Of a DNA stretch of 59,639 bases, positions 26,837-37,630 are shown piece by piece. Under the pieces are notes generated by a model, which did no database searches, was not told the DNA's origin, and saw only the letters and a program-made list of their open reading frames with translations. Numbering within the stretch: the stretch's first letter is position 1; each line of letters starts with the position of its first letter. This stretch comes from Pararhodobacter sp. Lineage in GTDB: Bacteria > Pseudomonadota > Alphaproteobacteria > Rhodobacterales > Rhodobacteraceae. A program made the position numbers and the translations under genes. Location of the stretch: the NCBI GenBank assembly GCA_020832545.1, contig JAFIEK010000023.1:1-59639 (forward strand), given 5' to 3'.

Positions 26837-27547
26837 TTGGACAGAACGCATTTCCCGGCCAAAAGGTTGCTGCCGCTGGCGCTTTTTCTGCTGGTTGCGG
26901 TGCTGGGCGCCGTGTTCCTGCGCGAACATCTGAATTTCGATGCGCTGCGCGAGAATCGTCAGGCGTTGCTGGCGTTTCGTGATGCCAATCTGTTGTTCAG
27001 CGTGTTGCTGTTCATTCTGGCCTATGTTGCGATTGTGGCGTTCTCACTGCCGGGAGCGGCTGTGGCCTCGCTGACGGGTGGGTTTCTGTTCGGGCTGTTT
27101 CCCGGCGCGGTGTTCAATGTCACGGCTGCCACGATGGGTGCGATCATCATTTTCTCGGTGGTGCGTGCGGGGCTGGCTGAGGGGTTGAAGGCGCGCATTG
27201 ACGCAACTGATGGCACGGTGAAGCGCCTCAGCGATGGCATTCGCCAAAATGAGGTGCCGGTGCTTCTGACCATGCGGCTGGTGCCGGTTCTGCCGTTTTT
27301 CGTGACCAATCTGATCGCAGCCATACTGGGCGTAGGGCTGGTGCGGTTTGTCTGGACAACCTTTGTCGGCATCATTCCGGGCGGTGTGGTCTATACATGG
27401 GTCGGTGCCGGGCTGGGAGAAGTTTTCGCGCGCGGCGAAAGCCCAGACCTGGGCATCATCTTTGAACCGCATGTGCTGGGCCCGCTGCTCGGGCTGGCGC
27501 TGCTTGCACTTCTGCCGGTGCTCTTGCGCCGTTTCGTGAAGGTCTGA
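26837..27547 (+). CDS. TVP38/TMEM64 (DedA-like, VTT-domain) membrane protein
   Basis: A 236-aa inner-membrane protein with about six hydrophobic segments. The VTT core includes FSLPGAAVASLTGGFLFG, TMRLVPVLPFFVTN and TTFVGIIPGGVVYTWVG. Family members are implicated in lipid or small-solute handling; no specific function can be given. The start is TTG 26837, ten bases after AAGGA; no ATG is available in frame. The next gene starts two bases after its stop, so it is coupled to the flavoprotein gene, a pairing seen often for this family. Confidence 0.82.
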   Translation: MDRTHFPAKRLLPLALFLLVAVLGAVFLREHLNFDALRENRQALLAFRDANLLFSVLLFILAYVAIVAFSLPGAAVASLTGGFLFGLFPGAVFNVTAATMGAIIIFSVVRAGLAEGLKARIDATDGTVKRLSDGIRQNEVPVLLTMRLVPVLPFFVTNLIAAILGVGLVRFVWTTFVGIIPGGVVYTWVGAGLGEVFARGESPDLGIIFEPHVLGPLLGLALLALLPVLLRRFVKV

Positions 27548-27549
27548 AC

Positions 27550-28968
27550 ATGGATGAGATCAGAACCGATATCTGCGTCATTGGCGCGGGGTCCGGCGGG
27601 CTGTCGGTGGCGGCAGGCGCGGCGCAGATGGGCGCGCGGGTGGTGCTGCTGGAAGGGCATCGCATGGGCGGCGATTGTCTGAACTACGGCTGCGTACCCT
27701 CCAAAGCGCTGCTGGCCGCCGGAAAGGCCGCGCAGGCGCATCGCGGGGGTGCGGATTTCGGCATCACACCGCATGAGCCGCAGATCGATTATGCCGCTGC
27801 GATGGCTCATGTTGCTCGCACCATCGCCGCCATTGCACCGCATGACAGCGTTGAGCGGTTTGAAGGGCTGGGCGTACGCGTGATCAGCGAATACGGTCGC
27901 TTTGACAGCGCATCAAGCGTGGTTGCCGGTCCGCACCGCATTACCGCGCGGCGCTTTGTCATCGCCACAGGGTCATCACCGCTGGTGCCGCCGATTCCGG
28001 GGCTGGATGGCGTGCCATATCTGACCAATGAAACCCTGTTTGATCTGCGCACCCGGCCTGAACATCTGTTGATCATCGGCGGCGGACCGATCGGGCTGGA
28101 AATGGCGCAGGCCCATCGTCGTTTGGGCTGCGCCGTGACCGTGCTGGAGGGTGCACGCGCGCTGGGCCGCGATGACCCTGAGGCCGCCGCACTGGTGCTG
28201 GCGCGGCTGCGCGCTGAGGGTGTGGCGATTGTTGAGGGGGTCGAGGTTGCACGCGTTGGCGGGCAGGCGGGTGCCATAACCGTCACACTGGCTGATGGTG
28301 CAGAGCATGCGGGCAGCCACCTTCTGGTGGCGGTCGGTCGCCAGCCCAATCTGGAGCAGCTGAACCCGGATGCGGCGGGGATTGTCCATAGCAGGGCCGG
28401 GGTCACGGTCGATGCCCGGTTGCGCACCAGCAACCGGCGGGTCCTCGCGATTGGCGATGTGGCCGGGCAGGGGCAGTTCACGCATCTGGCGGGGTATCAT
28501 GCGGGGGTGGTGATCCGCTCGATGTTGTTTGCGCTGCCTGCCCGCGCCCGCGCCGATCACATACCCCGCGTCACCTATACTGACCCTGAACTGGCACAAG
28601 CGGGTCTGACCGAGGCCGAAGCCCGCACCGCGCATGGCGACCGCCTGCAGGTGATCCGACTGGGCTATGACGCCACAGACCGCGCTCAGGCGGAAGGCCG
28701 CACCGAGGGGTTCATCAAGCTGATGGTCGTCAAGGGCCGGCCGGTGGGGGTTACACTGGCGGGTGCCGGTGCGGGCGAGTTGATCGCGCTTTGGGCCATG
28801 ATGCTGGCCAATCGCATAAAACTTGGGGCCTTGGCGGGAACCGTTTTGCCCTATCCCACGTTGAATGAATTGTCGAAACGTGCGGCAGGAGCCTATTTTT
28901 CGCCGAAGCTCTTTGATAACCCTGTGGTTAAACGGGTGGTCGGGCTGGTTCAGCGGTTGGTGCCCTGA
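27550..28968 (+). CDS. Mercuric-reductase-like pyridine nucleotide-disulfide oxidoreductase
   Basis: A 472-aa class I flavoprotein disulfide reductase. It has FAD-binding CVIGAGSGGLS at the N-terminus and a redox pair C43/C48 in GGDCLNYGCVPSKA. The NAD(P)-binding motif is IIGGGPIGLEMAQ and the second FAD motif is LAIGDVAG. The dimer-interface His-Glu pair of lipoamide dehydrogenase is not conserved: the equivalent segment reads PYPTLNE, with Tyr for His as in MerA. It also lacks MerA's N-terminal metal-binding domain and C-terminal vicinal cysteines. It is therefore neither a normal Lpd nor a full MerA. The substrate is unknown; its pairing with a TVP38 protein is recurrent. Confidence 0.85.
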   Translation: MDEIRTDICVIGAGSGGLSVAAGAAQMGARVVLLEGHRMGGDCLNYGCVPSKALLAAGKAAQAHRGGADFGITPHEPQIDYAAAMAHVARTIAAIAPHDSVERFEGLGVRVISEYGRFDSASSVVAGPHRITARRFVIATGSSPLVPPIPGLDGVPYLTNETLFDLRTRPEHLLIIGGGPIGLEMAQAHRRLGCAVTVLEGARALGRDDPEAAALVLARLRAEGVAIVEGVEVARVGGQAGAITVTLADGAEHAGSHLLVAVGRQPNLEQLNPDAAGIVHSRAGVTVDARLRTSNRRVLAIGDVAGQGQFTHLAGYHAGVVIRSMLFALPARARADHIPRVTYTDPELAQAGLTEAEARTAHGDRLQVIRLGYDATDRAQAEGRTEGFIKLMVVKGRPVGVTLAGAGAGELIALWAMMLANRIKLGALAGTVLPYPTLNELSKRAAGAYFSPKLFDNPVVKRVVGLVQRLVP

Positions 28969-28990
28969 CCAGTCCTTGTTCGGGTGGGCC

Positions 28991-30376
28991 ATGTTTTTTC
29001 GCACGCTGAGCGGTCGATTCCTGCTTCTGACCATCATCTTCGTCCTTCTGGCCGAAGTGCTGATCCTTGTGCCGTCGGTCGCGCGCTACCGCGAGGACTA
29101 CCTGCTGACCCGGCTTGAGCGCGCGCAGATCGCCTCGCTGGCGCTGCTGGCCTCTGACGGGGCGATCAGCGACAAGCTGGCAGAGGAACTTCTGATCAAT
29201 GCCGGGGTCTATAACGTCGTGCTCAGGCGTGACGCGATGCGCGAGCTGGTGCTGTCCTCGCCGGTGCCGGGCCCGATCAGCGCCACCTATGACCTGCGCA
29301 ATCCTTCGCCGCCTGAAATGATGCGCGACGCCATTCTGGCGCTGCTGGACCGCGAAGCCCGGGTGATCCGTGTTTTCGGCGACCCGGTGCGCGAAGCCGG
29401 GTTGCTGATCGAGGTCACCATGGATTCCGCACCTCTGCGCGAAGAGCTGATCGATTACGCACTGCGCATCCTGCTTTTGTCGCTGGTGCTGTCGGTGGCG
29501 ACGGCGGCACTGCTGTTTCTGGCGGTGCAGCGGCTGATCGTCACGCCGATGCGCCGGGTGGTGGTCTCAATGGCAGAGTATGGCAAGGCGCCCGAGGATG
29601 CGCGGCGAATTATCACACCGGCGGCAAGTGTGACCGAACTGCGCGAGGCCGAAGAGGTTCTGGCCCGGATGCAGACGGACCTGACCAACGCCTTGCGCCA
29701 GAAAGAGCGGCTGGCGCAACTGGGCGGTGCTGTCGCGCGGATCAGCCATGACCTGCGCAACATTCTGGCCACCGCCACGCTGGTGGCAGACCGCATCGAA
29801 TCCTCCAGCGACCCGGCGGTGACCCGCGCTGCGCCCAAGTTGGTGGGGGCGCTGTCACGGGCCGTGAACCTCTGTGAAAGCACGCTGGCGTTCGGCAAGG
29901 CCGAAGAGCCGCCGCCCAAGCTGACCAAGGTCGCGCTGCGCCCGCTGATTCAGGAAGTCATCGAATCCGAGCGCCTGGCCACTAAAGAAGACAGTCCGGT
30001 GGAATTTCTGATCGACCTGCCCTCGGCGCTGACCCTTCGCGCCGATTCCGAGCAGTTGTTCCGGGTGCTTTCAAATCTGGTTCGCAACGCGCGGCAGGCA
30101 ATCGATGCCACGGGCGCGGCGGGCAGCGTGGAGATCAGCGCCCATGAACAGGGCCAGAGTTGCATCATCCGGGTGATCGATACCGGGCCGGGCCTGCCGC
30201 AACGAGCGCGCGAAAACCTGTTCGCCGCCTTTCAGGGTGGCGCGCGTAAAGGGGGCATTGGTCTGGGTCTGGTGATCGCCGCCGAACTGGTGCGCGGCCA
30301 TGGCGGAAAACTGGAACTGGTGCGCAGTGACGCCGAGGGAACCGAGTTCCGCATCGCGCTGCCGCAGGCCGATTGA
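28991..30376 (+). CDS. Orphan membrane sensor histidine kinase
   Basis: A 461-aa sensor kinase. Two transmembrane helices (about residues 10-30 and 158-180) flank a periplasmic sensor region, then a HAMP-like linker. The DHp domain has the phosphoacceptor H253 in ISHDLRN. The CA domain has the N box NLVRNARQAID, G1 DTGPGLP and G2 GGIGLGLV. No response regulator gene is next to it, so its partner is elsewhere. ATG 28991 is chosen because the first helix starts there; a longer frame runs into the flavoprotein gene. Confidence 0.88.
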   Translation: MFFRTLSGRFLLLTIIFVLLAEVLILVPSVARYREDYLLTRLERAQIASLALLASDGAISDKLAEELLINAGVYNVVLRRDAMRELVLSSPVPGPISATYDLRNPSPPEMMRDAILALLDREARVIRVFGDPVREAGLLIEVTMDSAPLREELIDYALRILLLSLVLSVATAALLFLAVQRLIVTPMRRVVVSMAEYGKAPEDARRIITPAASVTELREAEEVLARMQTDLTNALRQKERLAQLGGAVARISHDLRNILATATLVADRIESSSDPAVTRAAPKLVGALSRAVNLCESTLAFGKAEEPPPKLTKVALRPLIQEVIESERLATKEDSPVEFLIDLPSALTLRADSEQLFRVLSNLVRNARQAIDATGAAGSVEISAHEQGQSCIIRVIDTGPGLPQRARENLFAAFQGGARKGGIGLGLVIAAELVRGHGGKLELVRSDAEGTEFRIALPQAD

Positions 30377-30425
30377 GCCCTTTTGCGGCCCCCAGTTGGC
30401 CTGCGATGTTTTCGCGGATTTCCCC

Positions 30426-30454
30426 TTGCAATGCCCCGGCGCTGACGGTAGATC
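30426..30454 (+). promoter_or_regulatory. Possible promoter of tRNA-Arg
   Basis: TTGCAA (30426-30431) and TAGATC (30449-30454) are spaced by 17 bases and end 12 bases before the tRNA. The -10 hexamer is poor, so confidence is moderate. Confidence 0.4.
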
Positions 30455-30466
30455 ACGCCGCACAGC

Positions 30467-30543
30467 GCACCCGTAGCTCAGCTGGATAGAGCACCAGACT
30501 ACGAATCTGGGGGTCGGGCGTTCGAATCGCTCCGGGTGCGCCA
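30467..30543 (+). tRNA. tRNA-Arg (anticodon ACG)
   Basis: A complete cloverleaf. The acceptor stem GCACCCG (30467-30473) pairs with CGGGTGC (30533-30539). The D arm is GCTC...GAGC. The anticodon stem CCAGA/TCTGG encloses ACG (30501-30503), and the T arm contains GTTCGAATC. The discriminator G is followed by an encoded CCA (30541-30543). A34 of ACG is normally edited to inosine by TadA. A T6 run follows directly and may help termination. Confidence 0.97.
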
Positions 30544-30621
30544 TTTTTTCTGAACATACTGACCGTCAGGGGCGTCTGGCTTTTTGCCGGTCCGGCCCGA
30601 TCCATGACTTGCGGTATCCGG

Positions 30622-31542
30622 TCATGGTGCCGCCAAGGGCGCATGGTGCAGCCCGGCGGCCCGCACCGTTTCAGCAAGTTGCCTGAGTTGCCCTGACAGC
30701 GGGTTGGTTTTGCGCCAGACCATGCCGATTGTTCGGCTGGGTTGTGGTGGGGCAAGAGGCGCGATGGAGACTTGCGCCGAGCGCGTTTCGATCGGCACGG
30801 CCATCTGTGGGATAAGCGTGACACCGATACCGGCCCCCACCATCTGCACCAGCGTGGCCAGTGAACTGCCCTCCATCAGATCACGTGCCGGGGCGGGCGG
30901 CAAAAGTTTGCAGAACGACAGCGCCTGATCGCGAAAGCAATGCCCCTCTTCCAGCAGAAGCAACCGCATCTCACTGAGTGACTGCGCGCTGGGAACCGGT
31001 TTTCCCGCATCCGCCAAGGGGCGCACCAGAACGAATTCTTCGTCGAACAGCGGCTGCTCTGTCAGTGCGGGTTCAGAAACCGGCAGTGCCACGATTGCGG
31101 TGTCCAGCTTGCCGTCAAGTAGGTCGTCGATCAGTTTTCGCGTGACAGCCTCGCGCGGGCGCAGGTCGATGCCCGGATAGCGCGCGGTCAGTTCGTGAAT
31201 CAGGCGCGGCAGCATATAGGGCGCGATGGTGGGGATCACCCCGATCCGCAGCCGCCCCGACAACGCATTGTCGGACGCGCGCGCCAGATCGGCCAGTTCG
31301 TCGATGGATTGCAGGATCGGGCGGATGCGCGCCGCAAATTCCTCACCCAATGCGGTCAGGCGGATCTGGCGTGCGCCGCGTTCGACCAATGGCGCATGCA
31401 GCAGCCCCTCCAACTCCTTGATCTGCAATGACAGGGCGGGTTGTGAGATGGAACAGGCAGCTGCCGCGCGCCCGAAATGGCTGTGCAGGGCCAATGCCTC
31501 GAAATATCGCAGGTGCCGGATTGAAATTCCATTCATAAGCAA
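30622..31542 (-). CDS. oxyR: Hydrogen peroxide-inducible regulator OxyR
   Basis: LysR-type regulator (306 aa). It has an N-terminal winged helix-turn-helix (FGRAAAACSISQPALSLQIKELE) and a C-terminal sensing domain. The peroxide-sensing cysteines are C202 and C211 in EEGHCFRDQALSFCK, nine residues apart as in the E. coli protein. It is divergent from katG, the usual OxyR target. ATG 31542 or the second ATG two codons later may be used. An interrupted dyad that could be its operator lies just upstream. Confidence 0.92.
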   Translation of the reverse strand: MLMNGISIRHLRYFEALALHSHFGRAAAACSISQPALSLQIKELEGLLHAPLVERGARQIRLTALGEEFAARIRPILQSIDELADLARASDNALSGRLRIGVIPTIAPYMLPRLIHELTARYPGIDLRPREAVTRKLIDDLLDGKLDTAIVALPVSEPALTEQPLFDEEFVLVRPLADAGKPVPSAQSLSEMRLLLLEEGHCFRDQALSFCKLLPPAPARDLMEGSSLATLVQMVGAGIGVTLIPQMAVPIETRSAQVSIAPLAPPQPSRTIGMVWRKTNPLSGQLRQLAETVRAAGLHHAPLAAP

Positions 31543-31550
31543 AGCATATC

Positions 31551-31582
31551 GATAAGATTGGAAAAAGCAAATTCCAATTATC
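31551..31582. promoter_or_regulatory. Dyad upstream of oxyR, possible OxyR operator
   Basis: GATAAGATTGGA (31551-31562) is nearly the reverse complement of TCCAATTATC (31573-31582), with two extra bases in the left arm. LysR-type sites are AT-rich interrupted dyads of this size. It lies within ten bases of the oxyR start codon, a position suited to autoregulation, and about 110 bases from the katG promoter. Confidence 0.45.
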
Positions 31583-31693
31583 TTAGAACCATGCTAAATC
31601 GTGCCTCGAGAGAAGAGAACAGATTGCCGGAGATTCGTTCGCGCCCCTGTCACGTCAGGCCCCGGGCGGTTCGGCAGTTCGTTCATTGCGCAA

Positions 31694-31699
31694 TATAAT
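31694..31699 (+). promoter_or_regulatory. TATAAT box in front of katG
   Basis: A perfect TATAAT lies 22 bases before the katG start codon. The -35 position (about 31671-31676, TCGGCA) is poor, as expected for an activator-dependent promoter. Transcription from here would leave a very short leader that still includes the GGAGAG ribosome-binding site. Confidence 0.5.
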
Positions 31700-31703
31700 T
31701 TAG

Positions 31704-33884
<2,181 letters not shown>

Positions 33885-33933
33885 CCTGTTGCGCTGATCC
33901 GCACCGGGCGCAATAGTGCAGCCCCAAAAAAAC

Positions 33934-33962
33934 AACCGTCCGCGCAAGCGGGCGGTTTTTTT
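33934..33962 (+). terminator. Terminator of katG
   Basis: AACCGTCCGC (33934-33943) pairs with GCGGGCGGTT (33948-33957), with one T-G wobble, closed by a GCAA tetraloop and followed by seven T (33956-33962). It lies about 50 bases after katG. Confidence 0.88.
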
Positions 33963-34089
33963 GTCGCTGCGGTGCCGGGAATGCGCGCGTCGGTGACGGT
34001 GGGGCGCAAGAGTGCAGAATGAAACGCTCAGGCACTTGATTCCGCGCGCCAGATCGGCAGTCTGCCATCAAAGCAGAAGGGGGGACGGC

Positions 34090-34974
34090 ATGGGGCTTCT
34101 GGAGCAGGCATTTGAGCGCGCGCGCCAGCGCAAGGCCCGGGTCATATTGCCGGAAATCGAAGACCCGCGCGTGGCCGAGGCAGCCGAGCAGTTGCGCACC
34201 GATGCGCTGGCCGAGCCGCTCACGCTTGATGCGGCGGGCCCGGCTGAGGGATATATCGAGTACCTGCTGCGCGCCCGCCCCGGGCTGAAACCCGCGCTGG
34301 CGCGACGTTTGTTGGACAAGCCGTTGATCCGTGCCGCTGCCATGGTCGCGGCGGGTGAGGCCGAGGCGATGGTGGCCGGGGCCGTCGCCCCCTCGCGCCG
34401 GGTGATCGAAGCCGCGCAATTGACGGTCGGTATGGCAGAGGGTGTGTCGGCGCCGTCCAGCTTCTTCGCGATGCTGCTGCCCGACGGGCGGGAATTCATC
34501 TTTGCCGATTGTGGGATGATCGTTGCCCCGGATGCGGCGCAACTGGCCGATATCGCCCGCGCCTCGGCGCGCACGGCAGAGCGGCTGATGGGCCGGGCTG
34601 ATGTTGCGCTCTTGTCATTCTCCACCGGCAGTTCCGGCAGCGGCCCGTCGGTCGACCGGGTGCGCGAGGCCACAGAGGCTCTGCGCGCCGAGGGGTTGGC
34701 GGTGCAGGGTCCGGTGCAGGGCGATGCCGCGCTCAACTCTTCGATTGCCCTGCGCAAGGGCTGCGAGGGCGGCGGCAGGGCGAATGTGCTGATCTTCCCG
34801 TCGCTTGATGCCGGAAATATTGCCTACAAGCTGATGCAGGAGCTGGCGGGCGCACAGGCGCTGGGGCCGATCCTGCAAGGTTTCGCCCGCCCGGTGAGCG
34901 ATCTGAGCCGCGGGGCGAGTGTCGCCGACATCGTGGCGGTGACCGCGCTCACACTTGCGCTCGCCGAAGGCTAG
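34090..34974 (+). CDS. Phosphate acetyltransferase-family protein
   Basis: Transfers an acetyl or acyl group between CoA and phosphate. The 294-aa product corresponds to the short catalytic (PTA_PTB) form. ATG 34090 follows AAGGGGGAC. Motifs include AAAMVAAGEAEAMVAGAV, LSFSTGSSGSG, QGDAALNSSIA, ANVLIFPSLDAGNIAYKL and the C-terminal PVSDLSRGAS, the family signature. No acetate kinase gene is adjacent. Substrate choice between acetyl- and butyryl-type acyls cannot be settled, but SDLSRGAS favours acetyl. It converges on the patatin gene 41 bases away. Confidence 0.87.
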   Translation: MGLLEQAFERARQRKARVILPEIEDPRVAEAAEQLRTDALAEPLTLDAAGPAEGYIEYLLRARPGLKPALARRLLDKPLIRAAAMVAAGEAEAMVAGAVAPSRRVIEAAQLTVGMAEGVSAPSSFFAMLLPDGREFIFADCGMIVAPDAAQLADIARASARTAERLMGRADVALLSFSTGSSGSGPSVDRVREATEALRAEGLAVQGPVQGDAALNSSIALRKGCEGGGRANVLIFPSLDAGNIAYKLMQELAGAQALGPILQGFARPVSDLSRGASVADIVAVTALTLALAEG

Positions 34975-35015
34975 AGGGACACGGAAAGGGCCTTCTTGCA
35001 CGGCAGGGGGGCGGA

Positions 35016-36476
35016 TCAGCTTTCCGGCCAAGGGGAACGGCGCACACCGGCATGGCGACGGATCGCGGCGATGGCTTCGCGGATCGAGGGGTTTTCGCGC
35101 ACCGCAATGCGTCCGGCCTCGATCAACTGATCGACCTGCGCCTCGGGCAGGCTCAGGCGGGTGGGGATCCGGTTGAGCGCGTCTTGCGTGGCGTCATCAA
35201 AGTCACGAAATGACAGAATCTCAACCGTGATGCGTACATCACGGCAGTTCCAGCCGCGCAGATTTCCGCGAATCCGGGTGACCTGTGCATCCGACAGCCC
35301 GCAGCGGAAGCGGATGATATCTGCCTGCCATTGCTGCGCGGACATATTCAGCGCGTCAAACCCCTTGCGCACCGATGAAGTGATGGCGGTCTGCGATACG
35401 GCGGGCAGCAGCTCTGACAGTCGGGGACGTTGGGCGCGGTGGCCCCATTCCGGCATGGTCTCGCGCCCGGCGTCGGTAACGATGAACAACAGCTTTTGCA
35501 GCCGCACCGCCTGTTCTGCTGTCAGCGGCCCATGCGGCGTGTCGGCCGAAGCGCGCTCAAGCGCAAAGCCGGTCACGCCGATATTGTCGGTCAGCCCGCC
35601 ATCAAGCAGGCGCACCGTGGTCAGCCGGTCATTGCGCCGGTAACTGTCGAGCGCGCGGGCATGCGCGTTCAACCGTACCGCCGCGTTCGGGTCGTCCAGC
35701 GCGCGTTCCAGCCATAGCGGGCGCTGATAGCCACAATCGGGGCTGTCGGCCGCGATGTCCAGCGGGGCAAAGACTACGGGCACAGCCGCCGAAGCCGCCA
35801 CCGCATCGGCGATGCGCAACTGGTCCAGATCGCTGCACAGGGCGGCAAAGGTGTCGCGGGTGAAGATGAAGGGCACACCGTTGTAAATATCCGAGGCCGT
35901 TAACCAGACAGTGGGCGCATTGGGGTATTCAAAGGCCGAAAAGCGCGCACCATCGAACAGGTTGCGGTCCAGCCAGTTGGCAAGGCTGCCGCGATCATTG
36001 ACGCCGCCAGTCCAGGCGCGCATCAGATTGACCGGCGAGGCAACCGAGGTGCGCATGCTGGCCTCGACATCCTGCAACAAGAAGCGCTCGCGGAAATCGT
36101 GGAAGTTGTCAGGCCCGCGCAGCGAGAAATAGGCCGCAGCCACCGCCCCGCCCGACGTGCCCGAGACCATGTGGATACTGTCGGTGACCGAGCGTTCGCG
36201 CGGATCTTCATCGATCACTGCTGCATCCAGTTCGCGCAGCACGCCATAGGCAAAGGCCGCCGCCCGTGTGCCGCCGCCAGAAAACGACACCCCGACCACA
36301 AGTGCCCCGTCATCGCCGAAATCGTTCATGAAATGCGTCGAGGCGCGGGTGGGAACGGGTGAGAGCACATTGATAGGCCCGGTATCGGTGACGGAACAGC
36401 CCATCAGCGTGGCGCACAGCGCCAGGGCGGGCAGCATCAAGGGGAGGGACCGGGGGTGCTTGGGCGGATTTGACAA
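35016..36476 (-). CDS. Patatin-like phospholipase lipoprotein
   Basis: A 486-aa predicted lipoprotein acyl hydrolase. The N-terminus has a lipobox ending LMGC (C27). The patatin dyad is S108 in GTSGG and D292 in LLDGGLTDN, with an oxyanion loop GGGTR (67-71). The C-terminal 120 residues lack recognisable motifs. It would act at the outer membrane or periplasm on phospholipid acyl chains. It faces a DUF4239-like gene across a 229-base divergent gap. Confidence 0.86.
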   Translation of the reverse strand: MSNPPKHPRSLPLMLPALALCATLMGCSVTDTGPINVLSPVPTRASTHFMNDFGDDGALVVGVSFSGGGTRAAAFAYGVLRELDAAVIDEDPRERSVTDSIHMVSGTSGGAVAAAYFSLRGPDNFHDFRERFLLQDVEASMRTSVASPVNLMRAWTGGVNDRGSLANWLDRNLFDGARFSAFEYPNAPTVWLTASDIYNGVPFIFTRDTFAALCSDLDQLRIADAVAASAAVPVVFAPLDIAADSPDCGYQRPLWLERALDDPNAAVRLNAHARALDSYRRNDRLTTVRLLDGGLTDNIGVTGFALERASADTPHGPLTAEQAVRLQKLLFIVTDAGRETMPEWGHRAQRPRLSELLPAVSQTAITSSVRKGFDALNMSAQQWQADIIRFRCGLSDAQVTRIRGNLRGWNCRDVRITVEILSFRDFDDATQDALNRIPTRLSLPEAQVDQLIEAGRIAVRENPSIREAIAAIRRHAGVRRSPWPES

Positions 36477-36705
36477 ATATTAATTCCTGAACCTGAACAA
36501 TCAGCCCCAGCTGGGCAAGACTTTGCATTCAGCAACGCCTATGTGAAGCGTGCCACAGGATATGGCCCTTGCCAAGCTATTCCGCGCTATCTGTCGTGGT
36601 GCGGATGCGGGGTGTATGCGGTGCGGCCCGGGTTTGTGCTTGCGGTTTCCCCAATGTGCCGGTCTACTCGGCCCCGGTCCGGCGTCTGGCTTACGGGGAG
36701 GGAGC

Positions 36706-37470
36706 ATGTCTCGTAGCGTTATGCATCTGAGCGATATTTTTGGTGCCTTGATCTTGCTCGTCTGGATCGTGGCCGCCAGTGTTGTGGCGCTGTATTCTGC
36801 ATATCTGCTGCTGCGTCTGTTCCATCACCGCTATGATGATGACAGCCGCGCCGTGCCGGTCCAATCCTTTTTCGCTGCGATCACCACAATCTGGGCTCTG
36901 GTTTTCGGGTTTGTCGCGGCTGATATCTGGGCAACCAACTCCAACGCCGCCGAGGCCGCGGTGGAAGAGCGCGCGGCGCTGATCCGGTTGAGCGGCATGG
37001 CCCAGTATGAGGCGCTGGATATGCCGGATCTGGAGAGCGCTCTGCACTATTATGTGGTCGCCGTCGCACAGTCCGAATGGGATACAGCAAGCAATCGCCG
37101 CGCAGCCCCTGAAGTTGATGGCGCGCTGCAGTCCATCCGGCTGTCGCTTCTGGCGGCAGATGAGGCGGGGGTGTCACCGGTTCTGCTGGGCAAGATGATT
37201 GCCGATTTCGATGAGTTGCAGGATGCCCGCACCCGACGGCTGGCAATCGGCAAGGGGACGATACAGGTGCTGAAATGGGCGCTGGTGGTCATGCTGGCGC
37301 TGATGTCGCTGGTGGCCATTGCTTTTGTTCACCGCGACAAGCCGCGCGCTGGGCGTGCCGCGCTGACGATCTTCACGGTCGCTGCGTCATCCGCGATCTG
37401 GCTTGTGTTGCTGCATGCGTCGCCCTACAGCGGCTCTGTCAGGATTGTGAGCAGCGCAATCGCCTTTTAA
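36706..37470 (+). CDS. DUF4239-like membrane protein
   Basis: A 254-aa protein of unknown function. It has two N-terminal hydrophobic segments (about residues 12-33 and 45-66), a soluble middle region (about 70-185) and two more at the C-terminus (about 188-210 and 222-240). This is the layout of DUF4239 (bestrophin-like) proteins. ATG 36706 is chosen because GGGGAGGG precedes it. The longer in-frame start at 36550 adds a cysteine-rich stretch with no ribosome-binding site. No conserved catalytic residues are visible. Confidence 0.7.
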   Translation: MSRSVMHLSDIFGALILLVWIVAASVVALYSAYLLLRLFHHRYDDDSRAVPVQSFFAAITTIWALVFGFVAADIWATNSNAAEAAVEERAALIRLSGMAQYEALDMPDLESALHYYVVAVAQSEWDTASNRRAAPEVDGALQSIRLSLLAADEAGVSPVLLGKMIADFDELQDARTRRLAIGKGTIQVLKWALVVMLALMSLVAIAFVHRDKPRAGRAALTIFTVAASSAIWLVLLHASPYSGSVRIVSSAIAF

Positions 37471-37630
37471 GGGGCTTCTGTGCACATTGGTATTCAGCAT
37501 TGTCTTGCAATTTGTTGGCTGATCCCTGATCCTCGGTATCGGAGGATGCGCACGGGTGAAACGCCGCGCGCTTCGCGGCCTGCAAGCCCGATTGGGCGCT
37601 GGCCGTGCATGAAGGGCAGAGGAGGTCCTT

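Noticed and set aside
26473-26862. Long minus-strand frame extending rnpA through rpmH
   Set aside because: It overlaps the real rpmH gene in another frame. The RNase P protein homology begins after 26472.
27550-28968. Calling the flavoprotein a lipoamide dehydrogenase or a mercuric reductase
   Set aside because: The catalytic His of the former and the metal-binding cysteines of the latter are both absent.
33906-34016. Similar GGGCGCAA-AGTGCAG strings at about 33906 and 34001
   Set aside because: They are short, imperfect and have no clear pairing or spacing, so they may be chance.
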